From contig VIIQ02000611.1 in NCBI GenBank assembly GCA_007449985.2, positions 142,266-206,265 of the forward strand: a DNA stretch of 64,000 nucleotides, written 5' to 3'. The translations under genes and the position numbers were made by a program. Below the pieces are notes generated by a model that saw only the letters and a program-made list of their open reading frames with translations, was not told the DNA's origin and ran no database searches. Positions within the stretch are counted from its first letter, which is position 1, and the number at the start of each line of letters is the position of its first letter. Source of the stretch: Desmodesmus armatus. Taxonomy: Eukaryota; Chlorophyta; Chlorophyceae; Sphaeropleales; Scenedesmaceae. Shown in pieces: positions 43,801 to 55,272 of the stretch.

Positions 43801-46800
43801 TGCACTTTCATCTCACCCCAAAAGCATCGCAACATCAAACCTGTGCAAACCCCAAGTCTGTTGGCCCCAAGTATGTTTTGCATCCTGGGCTGTCAGACCA
43901 TCTGAGCACAAGTGAACCCTTTCGCAAGCAGCCCCGCATATGCCGGCTGCATGTAAACTACTCATGCAGCCAGCACATGGCACTGACTGCCACAATATAC
44001 GACACACATCGGCCTGTGCTAAGGCAGCTTGCACAAGGACTTCATACAACTTCTGGTCATGACCCGATGGTGGTCATGACCCCATTCAGGAGGTTTCAAG
44101 GTGCTGTGAGTAACATGTGCCCGCCAAGCTGCATGCTGGCCTAGCTCCCTGAGCTCATATTCTTAGCCCATGAAATCCACTCAGCCCGCCCCCAGTTTGC
44201 ACTCCACATGCACATCTGAGCATGGTGTGCAATCAGCTTCCACATGCCGCAGAGCCGTTCCGTTGGGTCACCCAATTGCAGATTGCAAGCGCAGGACAGT
44301 TGTACAAGGGTGCCACATGTTTTTAGCATCGTACAGGCATCAGCAATGCCTGGGCAGGCATTGCTCAAAAGTACATGAGCAGGTGACTGGACGCCAACTC
44401 AAGAAGCATGCAAGCAGTGACACTCAAACGGAAACCAGATTTGGCAAAACATCTACACTACGCAGCAGAAACAAACCAATGGTCCGGGCTGTCCAAATGC
44501 CACATAACTTGGAAGAAAACGCCACACACAACATGCAGTTACAGCACGCCTCATGCGCAAACCACATGGACTGTACTGGTACCACCTCCACCAACCTCTC
44601 ATGTCGCTCCCACAAATCCAGCCGCCGCTGGAACTCCCGCTCCTCCCGCCGCCGCTGGTCCTCCTGCATCGCCCGCTGCCGCTGCCGCTCCCGATCAAAT
44701 TCGGCCTCCATAGCTGCTTCACGCGCAGCCTCAGTGTCCTGGGGCCGCGACCGGTCTCGCGCTGCACCAGGGCTGCTGTGGCGGGAGCGCTCCTCATCTG
44801 CAGCACGGCATGCATACACATCGTCTTACTGTAAGTCGACTGAATACTGTTGGATGTGAACTCCGACTGTCACTCAAGTGGAGTGGATCTGACTCAAAAC
44901 CCAGTGTTTATTCATGCCACATGCACAAGCAGTCACACCGCAAGTCAGCACTGGCTTGGTGGCAACACTTCTGTATGTGATAATGGAGTTGCCGCAGCAG
45001 CAGCCGTGATACTGCTGCCGCGTTTGCTGCTCCTGTTGCTGCCTTTCCCGCTGTCACCATCAGAGCTGCTGCCATCACTGGCAGGAGGGACTCCAAGCTG
45101 TGCTTGCAGCTACCTGCTACCACGTTGTACGATGCCAAACATGAAGGGTGACCCCACCTCACCAGCACCACCGACGCTGCTGGGTCGGTGGTGCTGGTGA
45201 GTTTTGTTGAAGTCAGAATGTTGAGTTCCAGGACAGCACAATCCACATGCGCTCACAGCACCAGCAGGGTCGCAGCTGCTGCCCCTTGTGCACCCTTGTC
45301 TGTCGTGGCCAACAGACAGGTGCGCACACACTACAGGTCACTCACCTCTATGTGAGCTGCGGCGCTCATCCTTCTTCTCCGCGGCAGCTTCATCAGGCAC
45401 AGGTGGCTTCCTGTTGCTGACAATGCCCATGATGATAGTGAGGGCCAAGTCGTCTGTGGCCTGCTCCTGTGCTGCTTCATCAATAGGCTCGTCAGCAGCA
45501 GCATCTGCCTTAGGCTTGTCGCCCTCCCCTGCTGCTGCATCCCCATCCGCTGCTGCTGCGTCACCATTTGCCTACACAGCAGCACGGCGGGACATTTGCA
45601 GGAACGGCAAGCATACTATGTAAGGAGATGCCGTGCTGGACAGCAGGCAAGAAGACGACGGGCTGAGTGCGAAAGCAGTCACGGCGTGCATGTTGCACCG
45701 TCTCCAGGCCAGGCTACTGCTCTGGGGTGCTTCAAAGTAGTTTGGCGGGAGCAACTTCGGCCGGCAGGCCAGAGGCAGGCGTATGGTAAGGATGGAGCAA
45801 AGGCATAAATCGTTAACTGGGAGTGCTGCTGACCTTTGCCTCATCCTCGGCCTTCTTGCGTGCTTGCCGCTGCTCCCGCTCCTGCTGCTGCCGCCGCCTG
45901 CGCACTTCCTTCTGCTGCTCGTACCTGCACAACATAGCACCGCAGGCGAAAGGCATCCAGCAGTCAGCAAAAGAGTCAACAGATAGCAACTCACACAAAT
46001 TCACCAGCAGGCATTGTAACATCAAGTGCTGAAAGCAGCCGGCCTTGTGCTGAAAGCAGCAGGCCTGATGGCCCCCCTGGCTGTAAACATGCACACTGCC
46101 CCATGCATGTCAGCATGCCACTGTGCAGTCGTCTTGTGCAGCAGCTGCTGCACAAAACCATGTAACATACAGAACGGTACGACAACAGGTGCCAACCAGG
46201 AAACAAGCTGCAGGCAGAGGTCCACTTACCACACCAGGTACTTCTGCGTAGCTGTGTTAGGCTTCAGCAGCAGCTCCTGCCCATCCACTGCCAGATTGTG
46301 CAGCAGCCTTAGCGCCCGCAGGGCCCCATCTGCATCTTCATACTCGCAAAACCCAAAGCCCTTGCTGGCCCCCGAGGGCTCCTTGACCGGGTTCCAAGAC
46401 TTGATAGACCCACAGGCCTCCAAAAGCTCCCGCACGACCTCATCTGGAATGCTGGCGGCGATCTTGCCGACGTACACAGTGGAGGCTGGCTTAGGGCCGA
46501 TGGGGGCCTCGGGTAAGAGGGGTGGAGGGGCGCCTGAGGCTCCCATCGGGGCTGGGAAGCCGCCCGGCCCATGCCCAGGGCGGCCTTGCATGTGGCCGGC
46601 CATAGGGGTGCCTCCAAGGCGAGGCATGCCTGGCATGCCGGGGGGTGGGGCTGCATGTGGGTGGCAGCAGCAGTGGAGCGCAGTGTCGGAGGTCAGCTGC
46701 TGTGTTGACTAGACAGTAGGGTGACTGGATGCTGGGCAGCGAGTGCCTACCTGCGCTATTAGCTGAGGAATGATGACCTGCACCAGCCACAACCTATGCG

Positions 46801-47087
46801 CCTGTTGTATCATAACAAACTGCGGCTTCATTTGCGGCTGCAAATGTTTGCTGTCTTACTCACCGTTTCCAGGAGCAATGTGCCCCATCATGTTAGGGCC
46901 GAAGTTGCCTGAAACAGCACAGCAGCAGCAGCGATACAGGACCCATCAGCACGGCATGCCTCCCAGCTGAGGGGCAGCCAACTTGAAACCCAGTGGTAAT
47001 CTCACCAGCAGGCCTGAACTGCATGCCACCCATGCGGGGAAAGCTGTTGTATGGTCCTCCTCCAGGGGGAGGAGGGAACCCTGACAT
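40870..47087 (-). CDS. RBM25: RBM25-like splicing regulator (RRM, ER-rich, PWI)
   Basis: Ten exons (minus): 47087-47006, 46908-46864, 46650-46230, 45924-45834, 45571-45346, 44797-44596, 43179-43036, 42553-41789, 41375-41227 and 40991-40870. They total 2247 bases, 748 residues with no break. Domain order matches RBM25. A Pro/Gly-rich N-terminus is followed by an RRM (TVYVGKIAASIPDEVVRELL ... KGFGFCEYEDADGALRALRL), then a long Arg/Glu-rich region (RARDKEREREKDRQRDMERE; SRRMEERRKRRERELQED) and a Gln/Ala/Pro-rich linker. A C-terminal PWI domain closes it (FPVRWEFMGEGSLGNIGAWV, VTKKVPELVGMEEPDLVEFI, FVMKLKRLVIYECERSALQK). RBM25 acts in the nucleus on splice-site choice and U1 snRNP recruitment; the role here is inferred from that. 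It is divergently transcribed from the G3BP-like gene. Confidence 0.9.
42855..42981. repeat. 127-base near-perfect hairpin in RBM25 intron 7
   Basis: Two arms of about 63 bases meet at CCATGG (about 42917-42922). The outer ends are CATGGCAGCAACAGCAGCAT and ATGCTGCTGTCGCTGCCATG. Arms differ at only a few positions. It is non-coding and MITE/foldback-like. Confidence 0.8.
45158..45201. repeat. Perfect 18-bp stem-loop in RBM25 intron 5
   Basis: CTCACCAGCACCACCGAC and its exact reverse complement flank an eight-base loop GCTGCTGG. The right arm ends in GGTGAG and the left arm begins CTCACC, so each strand carries a donor-like string. Confidence 0.8.
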
Positions 47088-47630
47088 CCTGCTGCTTGTC
47101 TGCTGTCAGGGAGGGATCTGCCTGCCCGGTATCTCCCAGCCCGACACAAAAGAGAAACAATCGATAGCAACAACTGTGAGGCCAAACAATGCCTGTGGAC
47201 TACGCTGGGCAGGTCTGGTGTCTCAGCAGATCAGTATGCCTTGGTTGGGGTTGAACGACAGTGGTCGGCCCTCCTGGCTGGCACACCGCATGCCACGATA
47301 ACTTCCTTGCTGCCTCGACCTCCTGCCGCACTACTATGTCTCTGCAATGCCCTGTCCGCTGAACCACCCAGACACACTCTTGCTTTCTGTGCTGGTTTGT
47401 CAGCGCTGATTAATTAAGCAGCGCTGAGCCAGAACCGTGTCGCCGGGTTGAGCCGCGCCCGCAAAGAAGGGCAGCACCCAGCAGACAGCAGTGTGAAAGC
47501 CTCTGTTTCCTCGTTGCTCCTGGGCTAGATAAACGAGTTTGTACTCAAGATCATCGCCTGACAGGCGCCGGTCTGCCCCTCCACAGCTTCATACACAGAG
47601 CACAGCTCCCCAGATCAGACAGCAGACTAT
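47088..47630. promoter_or_regulatory. Divergent promoter region between RBM25 and G3BP-like genes
   Basis: The two start codons are 543 bases apart and face away from each other. No TATA box or repeated motif was recognised. Shared control of two RNA-binding proteins is inferred from position only. Confidence 0.5.
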
Positions 47631-50600
47631 ATGGCTACAGCCGGAGTCGGCGCAAGCTGGGTCGCAAACGAGTTTGTTAAGCGCTACTATGAGGTGTGCG
47701 GTGCTGCTGGGCATGATGCCTCGCTGGCTTGCACGTTTCAGCCTCGCCCATCACCAAGGCGCTACTCCTGCGTGTGCGCGTCTCGCAGGTTCTGGCAAAG
47801 CATCCTAGGTATTTAAACCGGTTCTACAAGGAGGAGAGTCAGTTCAGCCTTACTTGGCGCAACCATGGGGTTCCAGACGTCAGGGAGACGGTTTCCACCA
47901 CCCAGGTGGGTCTGCTGCTGCCCCCAGCCACCATAGATCACACTCAGCACAGCCCCTTGCTCGCGCTTGGTTCTTTGCGTTCCCAGCTGACCTATGCTGT
48001 TTGTGTTCTTGTGCTGCAGCTGATCCAAGACAAGGTGAACTCCACTGTCCAGGGTGCAGTCATTACAGTTGAGCACACAGAGGCACAGTACTCCCTGGGA
48101 TCTGGCATTCTCCTGCAGGTCGATGGACGCCTCACACTGCCAGAGGAGGTACGTACAGCTCCTGACGTGATCTGTCGCATAGTTGCCGTGACCCCTTGTC
48201 ATTCTGTGCTGTCAGCCGTCTGCATCGCCCGTGTACTAAGCATACTGTCTGCTGTTAGCTGCCCAGTTACCCACCCCATTACCAAGTGTCTGCCAGGTGC
48301 TTGCCCTTCGACAGAATTCCTCATGTGCTGGGGTTATTCATCATCCAGTTGCATTTTCACACTCTCACCCACCCTACCACCTGCATGTTGTTGGTGTATG
48401 TGCGGTGCAGTCCCTGGAGAGGCGTTACACACAGATCTTCTTCCTAGCCCCTCAGGACAAAGGGTTCTACGTGCTCAATGATATCCTGTGCCTGCACCCC
48501 ACCATCGAGGGCTCAGCAGGGGCGGCCGCAGCAGCAGCAGCAGCTGCCACACAGCCAACAGCAAACCACTTCTCAGATGCCGTGCCAGCGGCAGTCCCAC
48601 CAGCAGCAGCAGCAGCCCCTGCAGCAGCAGTGGTACCCCAGCAGCAGCAGCACCACCCTCAGCTGCAGTGCCAGTGCCAGGTATGGCACCAGTGCCAGGG
48701 CATCAGCAGATGGCAGCAGCAGCAGCAGCACCGGCACCTGCAGCAGCAGGTGTTCCTGCCGCACACTACCATCCAGCAGCAGCTGCAGTGCCAGCTGCCC
48801 CTGCGCAGGTTGCGGCAGCCCCTGTGTACCCAGCAGCAGCAGCAGGTGAGCCTGCAGGCAGGCCACAACAGGCAGCGGCGGTCCCAGCAGCAGCACCAGT
48901 GCAGCCGGCAGTGCAGCAGCCAGCAGCAGCGCCTCCTGCGGCAGCAGCAGCTGCTGCAGACCAGCAGCCGGCACCAGCAGCAGCACCAGCAGCAGCAGCT
49001 GCTGAGCCACAACGGCAGCAGCAGGAGCAGCCGCAGCAGCCGGCGGCCGCACAGCCGCCGCAGCAACAGCAGCAGCAACAAGCAGCAGCGCCGTCGCCGG
49101 CACCAGCAGCCGAGCCTGCTGCCCCATCTCCCCCCAAGTCATCCCAGCCGCTTACGTATGCAGAGCGGCTGAGGCTCGGGGCTCAGAAGAAAGCATCAGC
49201 AGCACCTCCAGCAGCAGCAGCAGCGGCCAACGGCAGCCAAGCAGCTCCCCCAGCCAGCAGCACCGTGGCAGCTGCTGCGGCAGCACCAAATGCTGCCCCC
49301 AATGCGGCTGGTGCAGCAGCAGGGTCAGCCCCAGCACCAGCAGAGGCTGCAGCACCTGCCGCCACTCCAGCTGCTGCCCCTGCTGCTGTGCCGGCTGCTG
49401 CTTCTGCTGCTGCGCCAGCACCCAGCAGCAGCCATCGCGATGCAGCAGCACCTGTAGCTGCTGGTCAGGGCGGTGGATACAGCAGCGGCGAGCGCGGCCC
49501 TATGGGCGGCAGCAGCAGGTATGTTCTGCACCGAGCCTGGCATCAGGCGACCTCGTGTGCTGAGAAATGTCTAGCCATAGCATCTCACCAGGATGGGAAG
49601 CTTGAATTGCATGAGTGCGGGATGCACGTTCCGCTTGAAGACCCACCAGCCACTGTGCTTCTGCTGCTGCACGTGTCACCCGCCAGTTTACACCTGTGCT
49701 TTGTAGCTCTTAGGTTGAATATGCAGTCTCCCCTGCTTGCAAGCGTGCGCCTCATGTCTCACAAAGCGCGTCCTGTACTGTGCTGCGGGCATGATTCGAG
49801 CGCAAGTCAATGATGACCAAACTGAGAGTGGCGAGGTGATAAGCGTGTGCTGTGTCATGCTGTGCTGTGCTGCAGGGGCTACGGGCCATCTGCTGCTGAC
49901 TTTGATGCAGGCAGTGAAGCTATGGGTATCTTCCTGCGAGGCATCCCTCCCACCACAACTCCGGAGGAGCTCACAGCCAAATTCGCGCCCTACGGCAACA
50001 TTGTGTCAGTCTCTATAGTGCCCAGCCGCACGCACGACACCTACACAGCCTATGTTGACTTTGATAGCGAGACTGCTGCACAGAAGGTAAGCTTCTGCTG
50101 CAGCAGGCTGGCGGGGGCCTGGCTGAGCTAATTTTGAAGCTCTTGAGGAGTACTGGCAAGTGTTGCAGTATCACAACTTCTGCTCTGTACACATTTACCA
50201 CCTCGCAACGTAGTGCTGTATGGTGCTGCTGCTGGCATGATGGTTGCAAAGTGCACAACAACCCTCACCGTGCACGGCACTTTCCAGCCTCACTCAACAA
50301 CGAGCCAAAGAGGCTTGCACAGATAGTGCCAAACAGTGGTGTGCGGATGTTATGCTTGAGGCATAAGCTCCCCACCCCACTGTTTGGCACCATCTGTGCA
50401 ACTACTCTGAGTTGCTCTTTGTTGACAGCAGGTTGGGCCCATCTTCACTTTGTGCTTTGACAGGTGCCTGCTGGTGACGTTTGTGCTGCTGTGTGCATGG
50501 TACGCTGTGCCGTCATCACCATTACTGTCTTTTACATGCTGGCCTGGGTGCCCTGCTGTCTATGCTGCTAGGTGTTGACGGACTTCCCATCTGGCCAGTA

Positions 50601-51719
50601 CATGAAAGTGGGCAACATCAACGCTGCTGTGCTGCCAAAAATCCCTAAGCAGCAGCGCCTGCCAGGTGAGCCCTGCAGCACCTGCGATTAACAGTCATGA
50701 TTCCCAAACCCACACCATGCGATGTGCCCCATGGCAATCCTTTAGCCTTCAGCCCCAAATCCATCATATTGCTGCTGCCAGTCCTTCCACCGCAAACTTT
50801 CCACTGTGCTGCATGCCAGTTTTTTGACCCCACCTAACTAGATTGTGCTGCATGCTCTTCGGGTCCTGCTGGCATCGGCCCCAGCACACACGGTTTGCTG
50901 GGGCTGATGCTAGGCATGCTGTCCATGTACCCATACTGAACATCAAATGTGTTGTATCTGCAGGAGGTCCAGGCATGGGCCCCGGCAGCCGGGGTGGGCG
51001 CGGCCCGGGTGGCGACTTCAGGCGCTCTGGTTCTGCAGGGGCATTCGGGGGCAGGGGTAAGTGGCATCAGCAGCCTGCAGCAGTATGGTAGCGAATGGAA
51101 TAAGGCAGATTGCATCGGCAGGCACAGACTGCCCCCCATGCAGGACTTTGCATACTGCTGTTTGCAGCTCTTGTCTTGCGAGAGAGGCGTGTTGTTTTTG
51201 TGTGTGGGAACTCAGCCGCACCAGCACCACCCCGGCGACCAATTCCACCCTGTGTCCCACCCCGCCGCTACTACATGCTGGCATGTCATCCTCTAGCTAT
51301 GATATCAGCATGTGCCTGCTCATCTGCTGAGAGGCCCTGTGCTACATGACGCGCTGTGCTGGCCAGCACGCCAGCTATTTTCGACCGTGCAACCCGGTGG
51401 CATCTGCTGAGCGACCTGCCTTGTGCTGATGTGTCTGCCCTGCAGGTTATGGCATGGACGGGGGCAGGGGCAAGCCACGTGAGGGCGGCAGGGGGGAGGG
51501 CGGCCGTGGTGAGGGCGGGAGGGGGCCCAGTCACATGGCAGATGGCGGTGGCAGGGGCATGGGGGGTCCCGGGGGCCTGAGGGAGGCAGGGGACCCCGGG
51601 GCAGTGGTGACGGGCGTGGGCAGCGGGGCGGCAGTGGGGGTGGCCGTGGTGGCGGCCGGGAAGGGGGTAGGGGCCGTGGGGAGGCGGGGGAGGGTCGGGG
51701 TCGGGGAGCCGCTGTTTGA
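47631..51719 (+). CDS. G3BP-like stress-granule protein (NTF2, RRM, RGG)
   Basis: Exons: 47631-47693, 47789-47905, 48020-48148, 48411-49518, 49876-50086, 50572-50665, 50964-51056 and 51446-51719. The N-terminal NTF2-like domain reads ANEFVKRYYEVLAKHPRYLN, RFYKEESQFSLTWRNHG, then RRYTQIFFLAPQDKGFYVLN DI. A long Ala/Gln/Pro linker from CAG repeats follows, with PLTYAERLRLG near its middle. The RRM is IFLRGIPPTTTPEELTAKFA ... YTAYVDFDSETAAQK. The C-terminus is RGG-rich. This order defines G3BP/Rasputin proteins, which bind RNA and help assemble stress granules. Two frame breaks occur: about 48630-48650 (CAG repeat) and about 51555-51575 (run of six G). Each is mended by one extra base, after which the tail reads GGRGRGEAGEGRGRG. 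If the second is not an error, the frame would end at 51759. Confidence 0.88.
48515..49110. repeat. CAG/GCA-rich low-complexity tract in exon 4
   Basis: Dense imperfect CAG repeats encode Ala/Gln/Pro runs in the linker of the G3BP-like protein. All frames are open over long distances, so many false open frames arise on both strands. Confidence 0.85.
50315..50401. repeat. Hairpin in G3BP intron 5
   Basis: TTGCACAGATAGTGCCAAAC and its near reverse complement (GTTTGGCACCATCTGTGCAA), about 25-base arms, enclose a smaller hairpin TTATGC-TTGAG-GCATAA. Confidence 0.75.
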
Positions 51720-53816
51720 ACATGCATGCTGTGTGACCGAGCACGACCCAGCTGGGTAGGCAGCGTGTGTTGGCAGAGAGTGCAGCTGCAGCTGTGTGTG
51801 TGTGTGTTGGGGTGGTGGTGGTGGTTGTAAAGTGCTGCTGCGTAGGCAGCGATCAATGTGCGGGTGTAGGGGTCTTCATGGTAGCAGTTATCAAGCCTTG
51901 GCCCTACACCCCCAGTAGACCACCTGCGGCTGGCAGTTGGGGTTTGTGGGTCAGCATGCTTGTGGAGTGTCACAGCAGCCGCAGTTGGCTGCAACATGTG
52001 GCATGGGCATTATGCAGCAGTGGGGTAACAGCAGTGGCAGCAGCTGCCTCTTGCTTTGGCAGTGTCTGTTGTGCTAGCTGGCCTTTCCCTTTGCCACTGG
52101 TATGTGTCACACATGCATGGTGCCGGCCAGTTGATGTGCAGCTGCAGCTGTGTTGACAGCAGTACGCGCCATGCAAGCAGCATGTTGTGCGCATGCTGCT
52201 GCGGTTTTGGCAGAGAAGCCGGTTGCGGGTTGTACGTTGCTGCGGCAGGCAATAGACATGCCGTGCCGGTTGTGTTTGGGTGTGTGTGTGGTGTCCTTGC
52301 ATCCGGACATGCCGTGTGCTGCAATGTCTGCAGTATCCTCATCACCTGTCTAGTAGGTTGGTAAGCATGCTGGCTCGGTTGCATGGGTCTTTTTGTTATT
52401 GTGTGGTCGGACATGTGGTGGCTGGCTTGCCTAGGTGTAGTACCTAGAACTGTCGCTCGCCAGGCGGGTGTGGGTGGAGACACTTGGGGACACACAAGTC
52501 TGCGGGGGAGGGTGACGGGAGTGGGCATGTGGCGCTGCTTGCCGTAGTGCGGTGCAGTGCAGCCCGCTGTAGCTGTGGCCTGAACAGGAGATGGACTGTA
52601 CATGCAGCGGTTGGAAGACTGTGGTTGGGACTCATCGGAGCAGATGAATTTGTGCAGTTGTGTGTCAGCAGTGGTGGTGATGCACTCGTGTAGGACGTGT
52701 GTTGGCAGGGGCTGCAGCATTTCAAGTTTTGCTTGGGCGGTGTGGTCGGAGATAAAGTTACATGTCATGTCAGCTCTGATTTTGTGGTCTCTGTAGGGCA
52801 CTGGGCCCGTAACTGATGTGGTCTGATGGCCTATCTGCATCTATCTGTATGCGCCGCATGACAGCCACACGCAGTGTTGCCGATTGAGCTGAAAGGCAGA
52901 GTGCAGGCGGAATTTGGCCCTCAAAACATGTCTATTTTGCCTCTAACCGTCAAGCCTTTGCCTCCTACTCAAACCTGTCGGCAACACTAGTGCTAGTACT
53001 GGCCACATGAAAGTATGGTGAAGGCACAACCAAATCAGCCAGATGTGGGTTGGAGTAGTCAACATGCCCAGTCTTGATGTCCAGGGTTGTGGGATGCCTG
53101 CGAGGCTGTGGCATCTGCAGTCAAGGCTGGCATGCTGTAGGACAGACTTGGGAGCAAACAAGCCACACCAGGCCGGACATGGAGGGAACTAGGCGCATTG
53201 AGATGAAATTGCGTAGAAATAGTTGCCGGGTGGTAGTAGGCCACAACAGAGGGAGAGGGCTACTTGCCAGGTTGGTCATCGCCAGGGTGTGGGTCACTGT
53301 CCGTTGTGTAAACCCTTCATACATTGAAAAAACAATTCCGCACAATCCACACTCCATACGGCTCGAACGACACAGTTTGCTTCGAAGTGCACCGTCGACC
53401 CACAGCAGGACAGAAGAAACGGGCGTCTCTTCCCCGCCTCCTCGTGGACAGCAGCAACAGCACTCTTGATCGCGTCACACTGAAACACTCGTATTTGATC
53501 CATTGCAGTCATGAGGGCGCTGGGCTTGCTGGTGGCCTGTTGCCTGATTCTGCAGGCAGCTGCGATCATCGAGTATTCACACATTGTCAAGTAAGCAAAA
53601 TGCTTAACTGATCCCCTGTTCATCTCTTCACTCCTGGACGGACTGCTCCCACATGCAGGTAGCACCAGTGTACTCCAACAGTACTGTTGACACGAGCAGC
53701 AGCTACACTGACCGATTCCTGCTGAGTGAGCAGTAATCCTCACAGGAAGGTTATGCTGTGTACAAGGCTATACAACACATGCCTTAGCAGAATCAGTGTG
53801 ATAGTTGACTAATCAT
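51720..53816. other. Intergenic, no gene recognised
   Basis: G3BP 3' region, then sequence without recognisable exons. A small element with inverted ends lies at 52873-52988. Confidence 0.4.
52873..52988. mobile_element. Candidate 116-bp MITE
   Basis: Perfect 11-base terminal inverted repeats AGTGTTGCCGA / TCGGCAACACT bound a non-coding 116-bp segment. No clear target-site duplication was found. Confidence 0.45.
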
Positions 53817-54330
53817 GTTGAGTCAACAAGGACTCTGGGTGATATCAGATCATGCCAGATACTGCTGCGTGGCAGTGCTATTATTGGTGGTTAAGTGCTT
53901 GGGAGTTGTATGCGATGAGTTTGGTGCTGCGATGCACAGGATCACTGGCGGGTTCAGGGTTTACCGCCTGCAGTGCCGATTCCTTTGTGCCGCTGTGGTG
54001 CTCTGTGCGTCGCACTCGGCTTTGACAGTGCTTGGTGTAAACTTCTGGCAGTGTTTCCCGAGTACTCGCTCATTTGAATCCCCAATTCAGAGCGCACAGG
54101 TGCAGCAACCAGCCCCAGCAGCGACCTGTGGTCGAACCGGGTGCCTGAACATCACTCATACATTCATACAGCGCATCAACACTTTGCAAAGGACTACAAG
54201 TGAGTATCTGCTACCCTCAGAGCAGCCAGCTGGCTGCGAAGCATCATTGCTGCAAGCTTTAGGCAGCAAACCACAAGCCGAGTGCCACATTTGCATTTAT
54301 ACACTTGTAGTAGCTCGCTAGTGCTCAACT
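53817..54330 (+). repeat. Candidate 5' LTR
   Basis: The segment begins TGTTGAGTCAA and has CTCAAC near 54324-54329, which could be the matching inverted end. No second LTR is available in the window for comparison and no primer-binding site was proven, so the borders are tentative. Confidence 0.25.
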
Positions 54331-54448
54331 GCGGGCGCTAGTGAAAGGGCCACTAGTGGGTGGTGGGCGCTGCCACGTGCCTGGCTACTGGGGGCATCGC
54401 GGCGCGTCTAGTAAGCATTAAGGTGTTTTAAATACTATTATAGTTTAC

Positions 54449-55252
54449 TTGCGTGGGTTTTTGGGAAGATCCACTGGTGCATTTCAGAGCTGGCCCATTT
54501 CCAGGCTGGCTTCTTCAGCGGGCAGGCGTGGACAGCAGCCATTTCCAACGTCTGGATCGCTTTCGGAGCAGTTCCAATCGGTGGTTCGGCAAGCTGTTGG
54601 TCAAGTGCGTGCGTCGGAGGAAGCAGGTGGCGCTGACAACCAGGAGAATTTGGGCTCTGGACTGATCAGCTACTCTGGTGACCAGGATCAGCACATTGGC
54701 GAGCAGCAGGAGGACAGCACTCTTGTTTTCACCAATCCACTCTTCGAGCAGGCCACCAGCAGCATGGCTGGCCTTGGCAGTCTGTCTTTTGGGGGCAAGC
54801 TGGACTCTGGAAGCAGCAGCAGCAACTCCATGATACCAAAGCTATGGTCTGGACAGCCTGGAGTGGATTCCTTCGGAGAATGGCAGCGTGCTGTCAGGTG
54901 GAACCAGGGCCAAAAGCGCAATGCAGCCATGGACAAGAAGCTGGACAAGCACTCTGGTGAAGAGATTGCCGAGATTGCCCAGTTGACTGTCATACGCTCC
55001 GATGGTGCCAAAGCAGTGGAGCAGGCTGGGCAGGTCTTGGAGAAACATGTCAGGGCTGCTGACCAGGGCTGGTATCCTCCACAGGAGCTGGAAGCAGCTG
55101 CTCTGGAGTTTGTGCGCAAGCGTCACCCCAACAGTGACTTGGCAGAGCAGACGCTGGCAGCATTGATCAAGGAGAGGTATGAGAAAGTACACATTGCTGC
55201 GTTGCCAAGGGCTGGGCACTTGAGGACAGTGTTGGGCTGGAGCAGGCGCTGA
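54449..55252 (+). CDS. Retrotransposon gag, N-terminal part
   Basis: This is an open stretch of 267 codons starting at a TTG; no ATG occurs before about 54763, so the true start is unclear and may need an upstream leader. Content is Ser/Gly/Gln-rich at first, then helical and charged (RWNQGQKRNAAMDKKLDKHS, LIKERYEKVHIAA), as in capsid-type gag. A one-base shift near 55200 would join it to the next open frame (...VAKGWALEDSVGLEQAL). Identity rests on position before the zinc knuckles and protease. Confidence 0.6.
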   Translation: MRGFLGRSTGAFQSWPISRLASSAGRRGQQPFPTSGSLSEQFQSVVRQAVGQVRASEEAGGADNQENLGSGLISYSGDQDQHIGEQQEDSTLVFTNPLFEQATSSMAGLGSLSFGGKLDSGSSSSNSMIPKLWSGQPGVDSFGEWQRAVRWNQGQKRNAAMDKKLDKHSGEEIAEIAQLTVIRSDGAKAVEQAGQVLEKHVRAADQGWYPPQELEAAALEFVRKRHPNSDLAEQTLAALIKERYEKVHIAALPRAGHLRTVLGWSRR

Positions 55253-55272
55253 CAGCAAACTCTTCGCCACTT

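Noticed and set aside
48515..49110. Regular short repeats, considered as a CRISPR array
   Set aside because: They are continuous trinucleotide-based coding repeats without spacers, in a eukaryotic genome.
48573..49142. Long minus-strand and Gly/Cys-rich open frames
   Set aside because: They are antisense or out-of-frame readings of the CAG-rich G3BP linker; such repeats are open in all frames.
51320..51997. 225-codon Pro/His-rich frame on the minus strand
   Set aside because: Antisense to the RGG-coding exon, with low complexity and no recognisable domain.
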